From NCBI GenBank assembly GCA_035048495.1, contig CM068549.1, positions 10,898,000 to 10,961,999 on the forward strand: DNA of 64,000 nt. The letters run 5' to 3'. Under the pieces are notes generated by a model. The model was given only the letters and a program-made list of their open reading frames with translations. It searched no databases and was not told the origin of the DNA. Positions 22,709 to 34,064 of this stretch are shown here, one piece after another. Source of the stretch: Euptelea pleiosperma (lineage: Eukaryota > Streptophyta > Magnoliopsida > Ranunculales > Eupteleaceae). A program made the position numbers and the translations under genes. Numbering within the stretch: the first letter of the stretch is position 1; every line of letters begins with the position of its first letter.

Positions 22709-24901
22709 TGAAATTCCCTTACAACCACGATGATTGTCATAGAGGGGGGGGTGTATAGGACTATATGTGGGTTCTTAAAAATTCTTTGTGGATTACAATT
22801 AAAATCTAGTTCAATTCTCAGTTCGTTGCATTCACATTGAGTAGCGAAAGCGCGAAGTTAATCACGAAAATGAATTGGGAAGAAGAACACTGTCTTCAAC
22901 CGGAAATAAACATTGAATCCACAAGGAAGAGAGTAAAAAAAGACTTAAACAATAACTTCATTGATCCTTTCGTCCAACTACAACCCTTTTAAATAGGGAA
23001 AATCAATAAAGAGACTTAAAAACTTATTAAAAGTCTAAAACGGCTAAAATAGGAAAAAAATACAAAAAAATAAAAATTTCTACTAATCGTAGAATGCATA
23101 GTCGCAGATCTTAGAAACACGTTAGAATCGACGGGGAGTGATTTTGACTTCTACGACTCAAGTTATTGCCAAAATAAGATTCTCCAAAAATAGCCAAAAT
23201 GCCGTTTGACCCACTAGACGATGGAATTTGGTCAAAATTAGGCGTATATCATATGATTTTCGAAGATCTCATCGTTTTCTTTCAAAGAAGTCCAGTCTCG
23301 CGCAATTCCGACACTAAAGACAATTACGTTAATGCCTATTACGTCCTTTTTAGTGTTTCTTTAACGTTAATGCCCATTACATCCTTTTAACATTGTTTGG
23401 ACTTTTGACGGTCCAAATGCTCCATGAATTCTTCTGTTGTGTGTTTAACATCACATACATTCACATTCACATCCACAGAAATAATATAATGTGAAGCAAC
23501 CAAAGATATGATAAAAGAGATAAAGAGAAAATATGTAAACCACGACACAAGAGATTTATAGTGGTTCGGTGTTCATACACCTACATCCACTTTCAACGCT
23601 CTTAAGGAGCAAAAGTCCACTATTCAATCAAGTTTTACACTATTACAATTGAATAACAAAGGTTAGAAATCCAACTAACCTAACACCGAGACAATTGGTT
23701 CCCTCAACACCTATTTATGCTCTAGGTCAAGCTGGTCAACGCCTAATTATGCTCTAGGTCAAGTAAAGTCAGGTAACGCAACTCTCAAGGGATTTCTCTG
23801 AACGAGTTCAAAATGAGTAACGACTCACTACGACTCTAAATGATTTGGGGTTTGTAGCAATTTAATCACAATTAACGCCTCTTAATAGATTAAACCAAAT
23901 CAAACAAATCTTACCTCTTTAGATGAAGAATATAGAAACGATGAAGCTTTGATGAAAGCTACTCCAAATTATGGTGCTACTCCAAGAACCAAACGACTCC
24001 CTTGACGCGTGAAGTCTCATCAAAGATGTAGAAGTAGTTCCAAACGCACCAACCAAATCTCAAACAAGGTTTTTGAAAGCAAATAAAGCTATAATGAGAT
24101 TTGGTCTCAACTAAACAACTTATCTAAGCTTAGGGTTTGCTCAATATAGGCTAAGTATGAGCTTGCAAAAAGGATATATATATATATATATATATAGTAC
24201 CAAAGAAAAGACTCTCCAATGGGCAAAAAATCACCCAAAATAGAAGGAGCGGGGTCGACTGAAAACATCTCGGTCGCCCGCGCTCTGAGAACTTTGTAGG
24301 GAAGAAAGGTATGTAAGCGCAGTCGCTCTAGATGACTTCGGTCGACCAAGATTTTTGGTCGACCGCCACTTTTTTGGTCACCCGGGCTTCCAAAAAATAG
24401 CACATGACCAGTTTGGTAAAACGGTCATAACTTTTGCTCTCGAAGTCCGATTTGGGTGATATAAAGCTCGTTGGAAAGCTAATGAAATTATTTATCCATT
24501 AATACAGGGTATGAATTATGTGGATGGATATTTCATTGTCCAAACAAGAAACTAGCCTAAGGCCAATACGAAGTTAAACCAATAAAGTCCAATTAAGTGA
24601 AGATTAACCTACAGACACAAACTTGATATACCTTTTGAGTTTCGATCATCTTGGGATGTCTTTGAACACTCCAATCTCTAGCAAATGCCTTCACCTTGAT
24701 CGTGATGAGCTTGAAGTACTTTGTTTCATCTTCCTTGAAGTGATAGATCGGATGATTTACCAGTACAGCTTGATCCAATGCAACTTTATTCTTCATGCCT
24801 TATCTCTCTCAGATATTACATGACTTGGAATAAACAAATACAAATACAACAGGACATAAAATTGTCATGGAATTGACAATATAATAAAATATGACTTTTC
24901 A
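22709..24901 (-). mobile_element. Solo LTR or collapsed Copia element inside the relic
   Basis: On the minus strand it starts TGAAAAGTCATATTTT and ends GGGAATTTCA, flanked by a perfect duplication CTAAC (plus strand, 22704-22708 and 24902-24906). It lies within Copia coding sequence, between the peptides that end the integrase region and ISVSTNV. No pol motif is seen, so I favour a solo LTR of about 2.2 kb. Like the other Copia LTRs here it ends with a C-run followed by AATTTCA, and it carries GGTCGACC palindromes (24345-24370). A TA run lies at 24176-24197. Confidence 0.75.
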
Positions 24902-24906
24902 CTAAC

Positions 24907-25773
24907 AAGCACTCTCTACTCTTTGGGATTATAGAATAGACCACATTTAGTTCTTTTAGTGTAACTGATAAATAGACATACTTCTAATCTAGTCTCAACT
25001 TGTCAAACTTTCCTTTGTGCACGTGTGTATGACAACCCCATATCCTGATATGTTGTAAGCTTGGCTTGCGCCCAAACCACAACTCTCTGGGAGTCATAGG
25101 AACTGACTTGGATGGAACTAGATTTAGTATGTACATGGCAGTTTCAAGGGCATATTCCCAAAAGGATATTGGTAGGTTTGAGTAGCTCATCATAGATCTA
25201 ACCATGTACGACAAGGTCTTATTCCTTATTTCTAAAGCTCCATTTTGTTGTGGAGTGCCAGGTGCAGTCAACTGAGACAATCTCTTCTTGTTGCATGTAG
25301 TCCAAGAATTCATTTGAGAGGTACTCGCCTTCTACTTCAACCTTGAATTTTCTAAACTTTTCAAAGGATTCTGACTTCCATTGCATTAGGTAAATATATC
25401 CATACCTGGAGTAGTCATCCGTAAATGTGATGAAGTACTCAAACCGTCCTCTCACCATTACATTCATTGGACCAAACACATCAGTGTGCACTAATTTTAA
25501 CAAATCTATGGTTCTATATCCCTTGGTAGAGAAGGGTCTCTTGGTCATTTTTCCTTCTAAACAAGATTTACAAATTGGTATTGGTTCTACAACCAGTGAA
25601 CCTAAATGTCCATTTTTCACCAATCTTTGGATCCTGTTTAGTGAAATATGACCTTGTCTTAGATGCCATAGGTATGTTGAATTATTTGAAGGAGCTTTTC
25701 TCTTAAGAGGCAAGACTTCCAATGTGTTGTTAGTTTCCATTTTAGTTTGGTAGTTGTATCCAGGAGTTAAGAT
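24907..25773 (-). pseudogene. Copia GAG-pre-integrase and integrase core
   Basis: On the minus strand from 25773: YNYQTKMETNNTLE leads into LWHLRQGHISLNRIQRLV and CKSCLEGKMTKRPF, which carry the HHCC zinc-binding pattern. The core domain follows with LVHTDVFGPM (first catalytic Asp), FITFTDDYSRYGYIYLM (second Asp) and, after a frameshift near 25290, GTPQQNGALEIRNKTL (catalytic Glu region). It ends near the WGCHTHVHKGKFDKL motif. Integrase would insert the element cDNA into host DNA. Frameshifts make this copy non-functional. Confidence 0.88.
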
Positions 25774-25781
25774 GTATAGAT

Positions 25782-26244
25782 CATGGTTTTAAAAACGGCC
25801 GTTTAAACGGTTTAAACGGCCATTTAAATGGTAACGCCCCAAGCCCGTTTCCGTTTAAACCGTTTAAACCCGTTTTATCGGTTTTGAAAAAAATGGCTGT
25901 TTTTTTTGTTTTAACGGCCATTAAAATTGTTTAAACGGCTGTTAAAATCGTTTAAACAGCCGTTTAATTTCAAAAAAAATTGTGAAAAAAATGGCCGTTA
26001 AAACCGTTTAATTCTGTTTAAATCCGTTAAATTCCATTTCTTTTTTTAATTTTCAAATTTCAAAATTTGAATCTCAACACCATTTTTTCCATTTTTTTCC
26101 GTTAAAATCGTTAAAACCATTAAAATCCGTTTAATTCCATTTTTGCCCCTGACTGTTTCAATCCGTTTTAACGGCCATTTAAACGGTTTAAACGGTAACG
26201 CCCCCAGTCCATTTAACCGTTAAAACGGCCTCCTTTAAACCTTG
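25782..26244. mobile_element. hAT-type MITE rich in GTTTAAACGG motifs
   Basis: An eight-base duplication GTATAGAT (25774-25781 and 26245-26252) flanks a 463-bp element whose ends CATGGTTTTAAAAACGGCC and GGCCTCCTTTAAACCTTGG are imperfectly inverted. The interior is dominated by GTTTAAACGG/CCGTTTAAAC variants. Removing it restores the Copia reading (CGTLVNNLYILTPGYNYQ across the junction). Confidence 0.85.
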
Positions 26245-26252
26245 GTATAGAT

Positions 26253-27135
26253 TATTTACCAATGTACCACAGGCAATAAAAGATCCATTCTTCTAATAAT
26301 GATACTAGAATTAAAAAGAATGGAATAGCCACTTTTATTCAATGCAGAAACTGAAAGTAAATTGCTTCTAATTAAAGGTACATAAAATCAATCTTCTAAT
26401 ATCAAACTCCTACCATTTACGAAATGTAAATAAACTACTCTTATTGAAACTACTACTACATTGGCCTTCGTTCCCAAGCTCAAGTAAATCTCCCATTCAT
26501 TTAGCCTTCTATTCTCCTAGTATCACTGCAATGAATTACAAATATGATTAGTGGCTCTTGAGTTCACACACCAATTAGAGTCCGACGAATGAATTATGTA
26601 ATTTGTTTCAGTTATTAGAGATTCATAGATACCTGCTACTTTTTTTGCTAGGAACTCGTGGCGATCCCTCTTCCTGTGACCTTTCTTGCCGTAGTGGAAG
26701 AACTTTCCCTTTAGCTTGGCCTTGTTATCTCCAGCCTTTCCCTTCCCTTTGTTCACACCAGGAGCGAGACCATTCTTTCTAGCCTTACGTACTTGCCTCT
26801 TGACTTTCCAAAAGAACCACTAGTACGTACCTCCAAGTTGTATACTACAGGCTTCTTACCAACTACACCCTCCACAGCTTGTAAGGCATTCATCAATTCT
26901 AATAGAGTCATATTTAAGTTATTCATGTTGTAGTTGAACACAAAATGGTTTAATGACTCTAGCGGGGATTGGATGATGACATAGGTCTGAGTTTGAGCAT
27001 CAATCTTAGCCCATAGGATCTCTAGTTCACCAATAAAGTCAATCATTTTTTTAACATATGATCCCGAACATGATTCCCTTTAGCCATCTTAGTGTTCATG
27101 AGGTTCTTCATAACTTGCCTAGTAGAGCGGCTTTG
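26253..27135 (-). pseudogene. Copia gag C-terminus, zinc knuckle and protease
   Basis: On the minus strand: RQVMKNLMNTKMAKGNHVRD and the MIDFIGELEILWAKID Gag helices, then a zinc knuckle FFHYGKKGHRKRDRH in which two of the three cysteines are lost (Y and R in their place). The protease motif is WCVNSRATNHICNSL, so the catalytic Asp-Ser-Gly is Asn-Ser-Arg. Frames shift at about 26755. The Gag N-terminus is absent beyond 27135. Loss of both metal ligands and the catalytic Asp shows long decay. Confidence 0.85.
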
Positions 27136-27200
27136 TTAAGTTTTTTTTTTTTTGGAAAAAATTGTAATATAATTGGGTAGTTATTTTTTGTCCTAGTATT
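27136..27200 (+). other. Junction between two Copia remnants
   Basis: A T-run (27138-27151) separates the minus-strand gag from the last bases of a plus-strand element. No duplication was found, so this is a truncation or deletion junction rather than a clean insertion. Confidence 0.4.
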
Positions 27201-28948
27201 GACAAAGGGGAAGATTGAAAAAGTATATGTTGTCAATCTCAGAAATACTTAGTTCTTTAGTAATTGATCTTGCTCGTTAGAAGCTCTCTGAAGATTGAAG
27301 TGTCAACAATCAAGTAGACTTTATCAACAAATCGAATAAAAATAAAAGCTGAAGAAGACCAACCCAAGTGAAAAAGCTCAACTGAAGACAAAGTCCAAGT
27401 TCAAGCATGAAGATTTAAAGCACAAATTCAACATACGTTTCATCACTCAACAAATATTTAACTATCAAAATCTCACGTTGACCTTATTCATTTACATCTA
27501 ACGGTGCACTGTGCGAAGACTGTGGTTCTATAAGGTCCTAGATGTCCTTTCAACTTAGACTTATTTATTTGGAGGCTAAACTAGCCTTATTGGGAGTTTA
27601 TTGTGATTTTTGGACGTGTTTGCGAAGGGTTTAGCGGACCAGCCGATAACTCAATTGAGCAGTCAACCAGCCAAATCAAGCAGTTAATCGTCCCAACAGT
27701 TGAAAAATTTTGAGTTTGTCCTGAGCGGTCGACCGACGTTTTTGAACGGCCTACTGGACCTCGGACAGAAGTCTGTCTCTGAGCGGTCGACCGGCCAAAA
27801 TGTGTGGTCGATCCCCTTTATCGGATCACATTTTGACTTCGTAAATTATGCGATTTTGACGCACTTAAGCCATTCAAACGGTCTTTTTAAGCATGTTTCT
27901 CTTATTTGGGAAGATGCTTATATATTAGAGCCTAAATCCTTCAATAGGCAACACCAATCAAGCTCTCTCTTTGATTCTCAAACTTTCATTGATATCTCTT
28001 GAGTTCAAGAGATTTAGAATTTGTAAGAGCTTCACTAAGCAAACCTAGTGCATCATTTGAGGCTCTATTTGTTTGAGAGACTACAATTTATGTGATTCCC
28101 TGAAGTCATCTTCTACCAAGTATAAGATCATCTCTAGCAGTGTGTCTCTATGGTGAATATTTCTCTAAAGATTCTTCATTTGTTCTAATTCGTCTAAAGG
28201 TAAGTATCTTTATGAACAAACCCTTTTAGATAGAATTCAACTTTATCATATCTCTATGGTGAATACTTCTCTAAAGATTCTTCATTTGTTTGAATTCGTC
28301 TAAAGGTAAGTATCTCTATGAACAAACCCTTTTAGATAGAATTCAACTTTATCATATCTGAATATTTGAGATTGGTTGATAGGTTGTTACTCATTGAATT
28401 GAGTTAAGGATTATGGACCTTTTAGAAATTTATTTATCTAAAACACTGTTGGCCTAGTCTGACCCTCTATGTAGAACGAGAAGCGATTCTTGTATTGAAT
28501 GAGTTGTGGATTATGGATTTGTGAAAAAAATATTTCTCTAAATTCTATTGGCATAGGCTGACTCTCTAGATGAGAGAGAAGTGATTCTCATTAGTTGAGA
28601 CTAAGTAGTAGCTTAGTTGTTTGATTATTTGTTTCAATTGGATATGTTTTAATGGATGATTGAAATAATATAATATTACTCGTGTCAATTATTGGACAGT
28701 GGATGCAGGTGCAGAGTCACCGAACCACTATAACTCTTTGTCTCATGTGATTGTGATTGTTTGCATCTTATCTCATATACCTATTTCTTTGTTTTATAGA
28801 TAATTTGAATTTTGGTTGATTGATCTTTTTCCGTCTCGTGTGATCATTAAATTTAAATCCGACTTATATCCGTAGAGAAATTATAATTTGTCCTATTCAC
28901 CCCCCCCCCCCCTTTAGGACTTATTGTGGTAATTATAAAGAAATTTCA
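27201..28948 (+). mobile_element. 3' end of a plus-strand Copia element: polypurine tract and LTR
   Basis: GACAAAGGGGAAGA (27201-27214) is followed by an LTR that starts TGAAAAAGTATATG at 27216 and ends with a long C-run and AATTTCA at 28948, about 1.73 kb. The LTR carries CGGTCGACCG palindromes (27726, 27783) and a duplicated block of about 105 bases ('tatctctatggtgaatacttctctaaagattc' type, 28140-28355). The body of the element is missing to the left. No target duplication can be paired. Confidence 0.75.
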
Positions 28949-29319
28949 GGAATCTCTAATACATAATATATATTAACATCATAATCACATTCAGAGGTAA
29001 TAAAGCCATAATAATGAGATTTACAACTAACAATTAATACATGTTCATGGATTTATAATCAAATATTAAAATGATCACGGGAAGGGTACTTACCTTAAAT
29101 GTTTTGTTAATGTTCTGGAAGTTTTCACAAAATCTAAGAATAATCAATGGAGGAGATTAGAGAAAAGTGATTTGGGTATATTCTTCAATATGAGAGGTGG
29201 CCAACTTCATCATCTACTTCTCAATAGATGGTCAGATAACATCTCCTGGCATCTGACTTGTCGACTTATGGAAGTACAAAATTTCTCGACAAGTTATAGA
29301 AAAGAGATAAGAAGGCCAG
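28949..29319. other. Unassigned AT-rich stretch
   Basis: No gene or known repeat is recognised. The phrase 'atctctaatac' recurs near 30088, which may mean both belong to one decayed element. Confidence 0.3.
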
Positions 29320-29625
29320 TTTCAGCATCCACTTGTCGGCACATAGTAATACAATCCTTCTCTTCGAGCTTCAGCATCTATTTGTCAGTCAGGCATGCAA
29401 ACCTTCTCAGCAAGATTCAACATCAACTTGTTGGTCAGGCGTACAAACCTTCCTATCAAGCTTCAGCATCAACTTGTCGATCAGGCATACAAACCTTCCC
29501 AGCAAGCTTCAGCATCAACTTGTCGGTCAGGCATACAAACCTTCCCATCAAGTTTCAGCATCAACTTGTCGGGCAGGCATACAAACCTTCCTAACAAGCT
29601 TCAGCCTCAACTTGCCAGTAGACGG
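29320..29625 (+). repeat. 46-bp minisatellite
   Basis: The unit 'cttcagcatcaacttgtcgg' plus 'tcaggcatacaaaccttccc' and linker repeats about six times; identical points fall at 29424, 29470, 29516 and 29562, a period of exactly 46. Because 46 is not divisible by three, the array stays open in all three forward frames, so the overlapping open frames here are an artefact of the repeat. Outer units are more diverged. Confidence 0.9.
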
Positions 29626-30760
29626 TTAGACAAAACTTCTCAACTAGTGATTTGTCAATATGATATTACCAATACATACATGACACCTGTCATGAGATTT
29701 GACCGTTAATTAAAACTCCCATCATCCCCTAAATGAATCTCTATAGTATACAAGCAATTGGGATCTAAAAATGGAGATGTTCAGATCTATCCGAAAGAGA
29801 GAATTGTGTTTGACTAATGAGAAGTAAGCAAGATAAACGGATCTCTAACAGAAATAGGTAAGGCAAATCATCTGAGAGCTATATATATTAACCAATTTAG
29901 AATAGTAAGGGACTTCTTCTTCAACTCTGAAGATCGATCTAAAACCAGAAAAATAGGAATCTCGACTAGAGACTAATCTCACTTATTTATTGTGAACAAT
30001 ATTTAGGTTTACACGGGATTATCAGATCTCTCGAGTGTGAAAACCCTTCACACACCTGAAATCTTACTGTGTTGTCTCAAGACTATGAAGTATCTCTAAT
30101 ACACAACCCAAGTGACGTATGTACAAATGAAAAGTTGCATGTATTGGTTCAACCAAACACATTTTTTAGTTGAATTGTGCACTGCTGCGCCAATGCGCGC
30201 GTGTGTTCGTAAAAAACAACGCAGCCTTAGTGGGAACCTTTTGGCTTTTCCACTTTATTCTCTTATCTCTGTATGAATAATCCCACATCGGAGAGCTACA
30301 AGAGATTGTTAGAGTTTATATAAGATAAAGTTGGCTTTAGTATTTGGAGCCCTTGGGCATCCAAGTTTTGTGCCCAGTGGACACAACCATGCATTCTGAA
30401 AATCACACACATACGCGCACGCTTGCCGAGCCGAGCCGCGCCGTGCCATGCTACACATGCGCGCCTATCTTTTTATGCCAAATTTTATTTATTTAATTAT
30501 TAATTAATTAATTTAATTATTTAGGAATTGTTATAATTATCTTTGGCTTAATCTTTATCTACTAGCCGTTGTGCGCAGATTCGTGGGCGACTGTTTCTCT
30601 GTGATGTGTTCACGTACTTGGCTACGTAACTCAGACGGTTACTGCATTTCTTGTCTATTTATACTGATGATTTATCTCATTAATTTACACAGTGAAAGCA
30701 CACAGCAACAACTTTGTTCTTTATTATTTCTTTGGGTGACAATGTTGAAATATGTTGAAT
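29626..30760. other. Unassigned region with an LTR-like segment
   Basis: No coding region is recognised. Around 30230-30440 the sequence 'cccacatcggagagctac' followed by 'gagtttatataag' and a GCGCGC/GCCGAGCCGAG-rich tail looks like the promoter and R region of a plant Copia LTR in plus orientation, but TG/CA ends and a duplication could not be fixed. Confidence 0.3.
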
Positions 30761-30761
30761 A

Positions 30762-31337
30762 GGGTAAATACAGGGGGAACTGAAAGGACTGGAAGGTTCC
30801 TGGGGAGTTTTGTATTTTTGCGAGAGAGCCTATCTGCAAGGATGTTGGTCTTTCCTGGGATGTGTTTGACTGTGAAAGACCATTGATTGGACCAATTTGC
30901 CCATCGAAGGAGTTGAGAGTTGGGAATCTATTTTTGCTTGAATTGCAACATTTTGGGGAAACTGCTCATGTCCATCTCAATGTGAAGGAACTTGAACTTT
31001 TCTATTCCGTTTTTTATGGCGAGGATTTCTTTGAAAGTAGAGGGGTAATGAAGTTGGCAATCTTTAAATTTTCCACTCTTGTGTCGACATAAATGCCTTT
31101 TTCTATCAATTTCATTAAAGAGAATTGTACCCCAGAATTCATCTGATGCATATGTTTGGAGAATTCTTTTTCCTATAGGACTGGGAATCTGGAGAGCGGG
31201 GAGCTGTTGTATGGACTTTTTGATGGTTTGAACTGCTTTTGTGTGGATATGAGACCAATGAAGGGCATTTTTCTGGAGTTGTATTTCATGAAGAGACTTA
31301 TGGGTAGCAAGTCCTTTGACAAAGTCTCCGATGTAAT
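30762..31337 (-). pseudogene. Endogenous pararetrovirus (Caulimoviridae) polymerase fragment
   Basis: The minus strand encodes the C-terminal part of a caulimovirid polymerase: the end of reverse transcriptase followed by RNase H (IPSPIGKRILQTYASDEFWG near 31185-31126, then the lysine-rich HSTFKEIL-like part), and a final tract with LRWANW in a shifted frame near 30880. Resemblance is strongest to integrated Florendovirus-type sequences of angiosperms; the genus is an inference. At least two frame changes are present, the N-terminal catalytic half is absent, and the 5' side is cut at 31337 by the foldback segment. It is an old, inactive integration and there is no sign of movement, coat or complete polymerase genes in the window. 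Confidence 0.8.
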
Positions 31338-31750
31338 ACCCCTTCAGTTTGGGCACCCACACCACCCCACTTCATCTCCTTCATTTTTTTTCTCCCTACT
31401 GTTCCCTCTCTCCCTCTCTACTGTTATCTCTTTCTCTATCTTGTCATCTCCCTTACTCTTTTTTCTTCTTCTTCTTCTTCTTCTTCTTCTCTCTCTCTCT
31501 CTGTCTCTCTCTCTCTCATCTGGGCTTTTAGTCCCCCACAGGAATTCAGCACTGTGGGGGCTAAAAGCCCAGAGAGAGAGAGAAGAAGGAGAAGGAGAAG
31601 GAGAAGAAGAAGAAGAGATAGGGATAGGGATATAGAGAGAGAGAGATGGAAATGGAGAGTGTGAGAGTGTGAAAGAGAGAAGAAGAGTGAGTTATAGTAG
31701 AGAGAAGAAGAGAAAGAAAATGAAGGAGAAGGGTGGGTGTGGTGGGGCTC
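31335..31750. repeat. Foldback segment with a 20-bp hairpin at its centre
   Basis: The left arm 'gggcacccacaccacccc' faces the right arm 'gggtgggtgtggtggggct'; in between, CT-rich sequence on the left mirrors GA-rich sequence on the right. The centre (31521-31571) forms a stem of TGGGCTTTTAG and CCCCCACAG against their complements, with one bulged T and the ten-base loop GAATTCAGCA. The open frames here are low-complexity. Confidence 0.8.
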
Positions 31751-31874
31751 GGATTTTATGCACTAGGGCCGTTCTAACCAAATAGAACGACCCTCCTCAA
31801 GTTGTGCGAGGTTAGAAAAATAAATAAAAAACTCTTGTATCTACCAACACAACCACAACCTGGTTAGTCGGTTC

Positions 31875-34059
31875 TGTCGCGACCCGAACCCGGGACCCAT
31901 GACCTGACCCAGAAGAATATGGATCGAACCTGGTATCCGAGGCTAAGGCACGAGGTGCGGATAAAAATAATATTAATGAAATAGTGAGCATGTATCTAAG
32001 TCATCACACAAATCAAAATGAATCAATCTCATAACATAAATTTGAAATTTATTTCCAATTACATTCCAAATGTCAAATAACAATCTACTGAGATAACTAG
32101 AAATTTAAATGACTAGAAGCAAAACCTAAACATAATTTCTAAGAATACAATAAAAGTGCTAGAATCCTCTGGCTCCTATCACTGAGCTACTGGTCCATCC
32201 GGTATCTCTGCAAAAATGTTAGAATATAGGCATGAGTTATCAACAACTCAGTCGGTTCACTCCATTCCCCATACTTTTATGGGGATGAGCGGTTAAAACA
32301 TGATAAAAACCATATAATGATCGAAATATGCATCAATGCTATCGACAATCAAATACTGGACTCATCGGGTAAATCCCAAAACCCCGATGAGTCAAAATAA
32401 TAATGAGAGTGCATGGTTAGGCTAAACAAACGGCTTTCTTACGGGCGGGCCATGCCGTTAATTCCACCACAAGGATCTAGGGATGTTTCAGGTCTTCCAC
32501 CATTGGGAGCAGAATGTCCCCGTTGCTTTTTAGACATGCTCTCGGAATTTGAGAGAGCATCCAAGGGGTCGTGGTCCTACGATACATCCGAACCCTCAAA
32601 ATAATAACAATAAATAAGGACAACCAATGCATCTCTAGCAATAATTAACAATTCAAAATAATATCCAATGAACGACCATGTTTCAATACACGCAGGTAAA
32701 TCAACGGATATGCATGAAAATCGATATACATGCTTTTCAATATAGATTGAAATAAATTTTCTATTTTTAAACACATGCATTTAATAATATAATAATAAAA
32801 ATGCATCCATAAAAGTAAGAGATCGGGAACAGAATCCTACCTTAACTTCGCTATCCGATTAATTTTATTTTTTCAACTTTGTTTCCTTCGCGTAGATTCG
32901 AATCAAAGGTGATATAACCTCAATGGTGTGGACGATTTAAGTTAAATGTAAAATCATTGCCTGTAAAGTAAAAGATAACTCTTAGGTGTGTTTAGTGGAT
33001 TTCACATGACTGTGTGATTAACAGTATCTTGAACCGTTTGTGACCTATGTTAATAGTTTTAAATACGCTATAGTCATCTGATTCAATCAAGTTCTAATAC
33101 GGAGTGAAACTTCGTATTTTCAATAGTAGTAAAGAAGAGTTGCTGGACTGGTTTGGTAAAGAGATAGTCGTTCGAATGTTCGACTAATAGAGGCTGTCCG
33201 ATTGCATATTCGACGGCTATGCAAGGCTGAGATTGTGTGCGATGTAACTGAAGGTATGTGTGAGTTGCTATATGTGAAACGTGCCCGCACAGGTTATCAT
33301 CTTAACAAAATTGAGGTGCTGCAATCCGGCGAAAAGATATAGACCGAGAAGAGAAAAAGTTGCAAAATGGGTTGAAGATAGTTGTTGGTTGGCTGGTGGT
33401 GTGGCATGCACGATGTATGGTCGTGATGCAAGGAATCCCATCAACATTGTTGATTCAGGATGGGAGGAGCTCTTTTATTCTCTTGATCGAATAAGAATGA
33501 AAACAGAGGCTCCGCCCTATGGAAGATAAAGACGACTTGGTGGCCCATGACTATAGGTAATTATCATATGGGTTGATGCATCCATATGGTAGAGATCTGA
33601 GATGGGTTGTTGATCTACACCATTCATCAGATGGGCAACACCTAGAAGTTGGGTAGTTCCCTAACATTCTAACAGGTGCGTTCAAGAAGGTAAGGACAGT
33701 ATCACGTGAATGGGTTACAAGAGATGATAATTTCATTAGTCTTCAAAATATATATAAATATAATAAAGAAAGAAAAGATAAAAAATATCAAACTAAGATA
33801 GATGAACGGGACCTTACCTGAATAAGAGGAGTTGTCGTTCAAAGAGGTATTGCTGGTTGAAGAGATGAAAGTGGAGGTGTTTCCGTGTTACTCAGCTGCC
33901 GCCTTCTGGACTGCAGCTCTTAGAAGTCGTCTGGAGATCCTCTTGATGGAAGTAAGGTTGAAAAGATTGAGGGGCAAGTAATAACGTCGATTGGTCTGCA
34001 ACTCCTCAACGGATTGCGTGATAGTGATGGAAGCAAGAAAGGAATGGAGTTGATCTCAG
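31875..34059 (-). mobile_element. Candidate solo LTR of a Ty3/gypsy-like element
   Basis: The plus strand begins TGTCGCGACCCGAACCC, which on the minus strand is the GGTCGCGACA end common to chromovirus-type LTRs. A possible partner end with CA and the duplication GGTTC lies at 34059 (GGTTC at 31870-31874 and 34060-34064). The interior has no pol motif, and the minus strand has a TATA-like run near 33760. The left boundary is fairly secure; the right boundary rests only on a five-base match and could be wrong. Confidence 0.35.
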
Positions 34060-34064
34060 GTTCA

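Larger units (their letters stand above)
20288..27135 (-). mobile_element. Minus-strand Ty1/Copia element, gag to RNase H, broken by three insertions
   Basis: Coding order on the minus strand is gag (27135), zinc knuckle, protease, GAG-pre-integrase, integrase, reverse transcriptase, RNase H (20340). This is the normal Copia order. It is interrupted by a MITE (25782-26244), an LTR (22709-24901) and another MITE (22100-22668), each with a target duplication. Removing them reconnects the reading frame. The N-terminal part of gag and the 5' LTR are missing, cut off at about 27135 next to a different Copia remnant. The lineage looks distinct from the element at 3835-17006 because the domain spacing and motifs differ. 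Confidence 0.88.

Noticed and set aside
29172..29709. A repeat-protein gene across the 46-base repeats
   Set aside because: Open in all three forward frames because of the repeat period; no consistent frame or start.
30330..30390. Possible extra Mutator-type terminal repeat (GGGCATCC..GTGCCCAG)
   Set aside because: Only short GGGCA/TGCCCAG pieces match and the characteristic GGGTCG start is absent.
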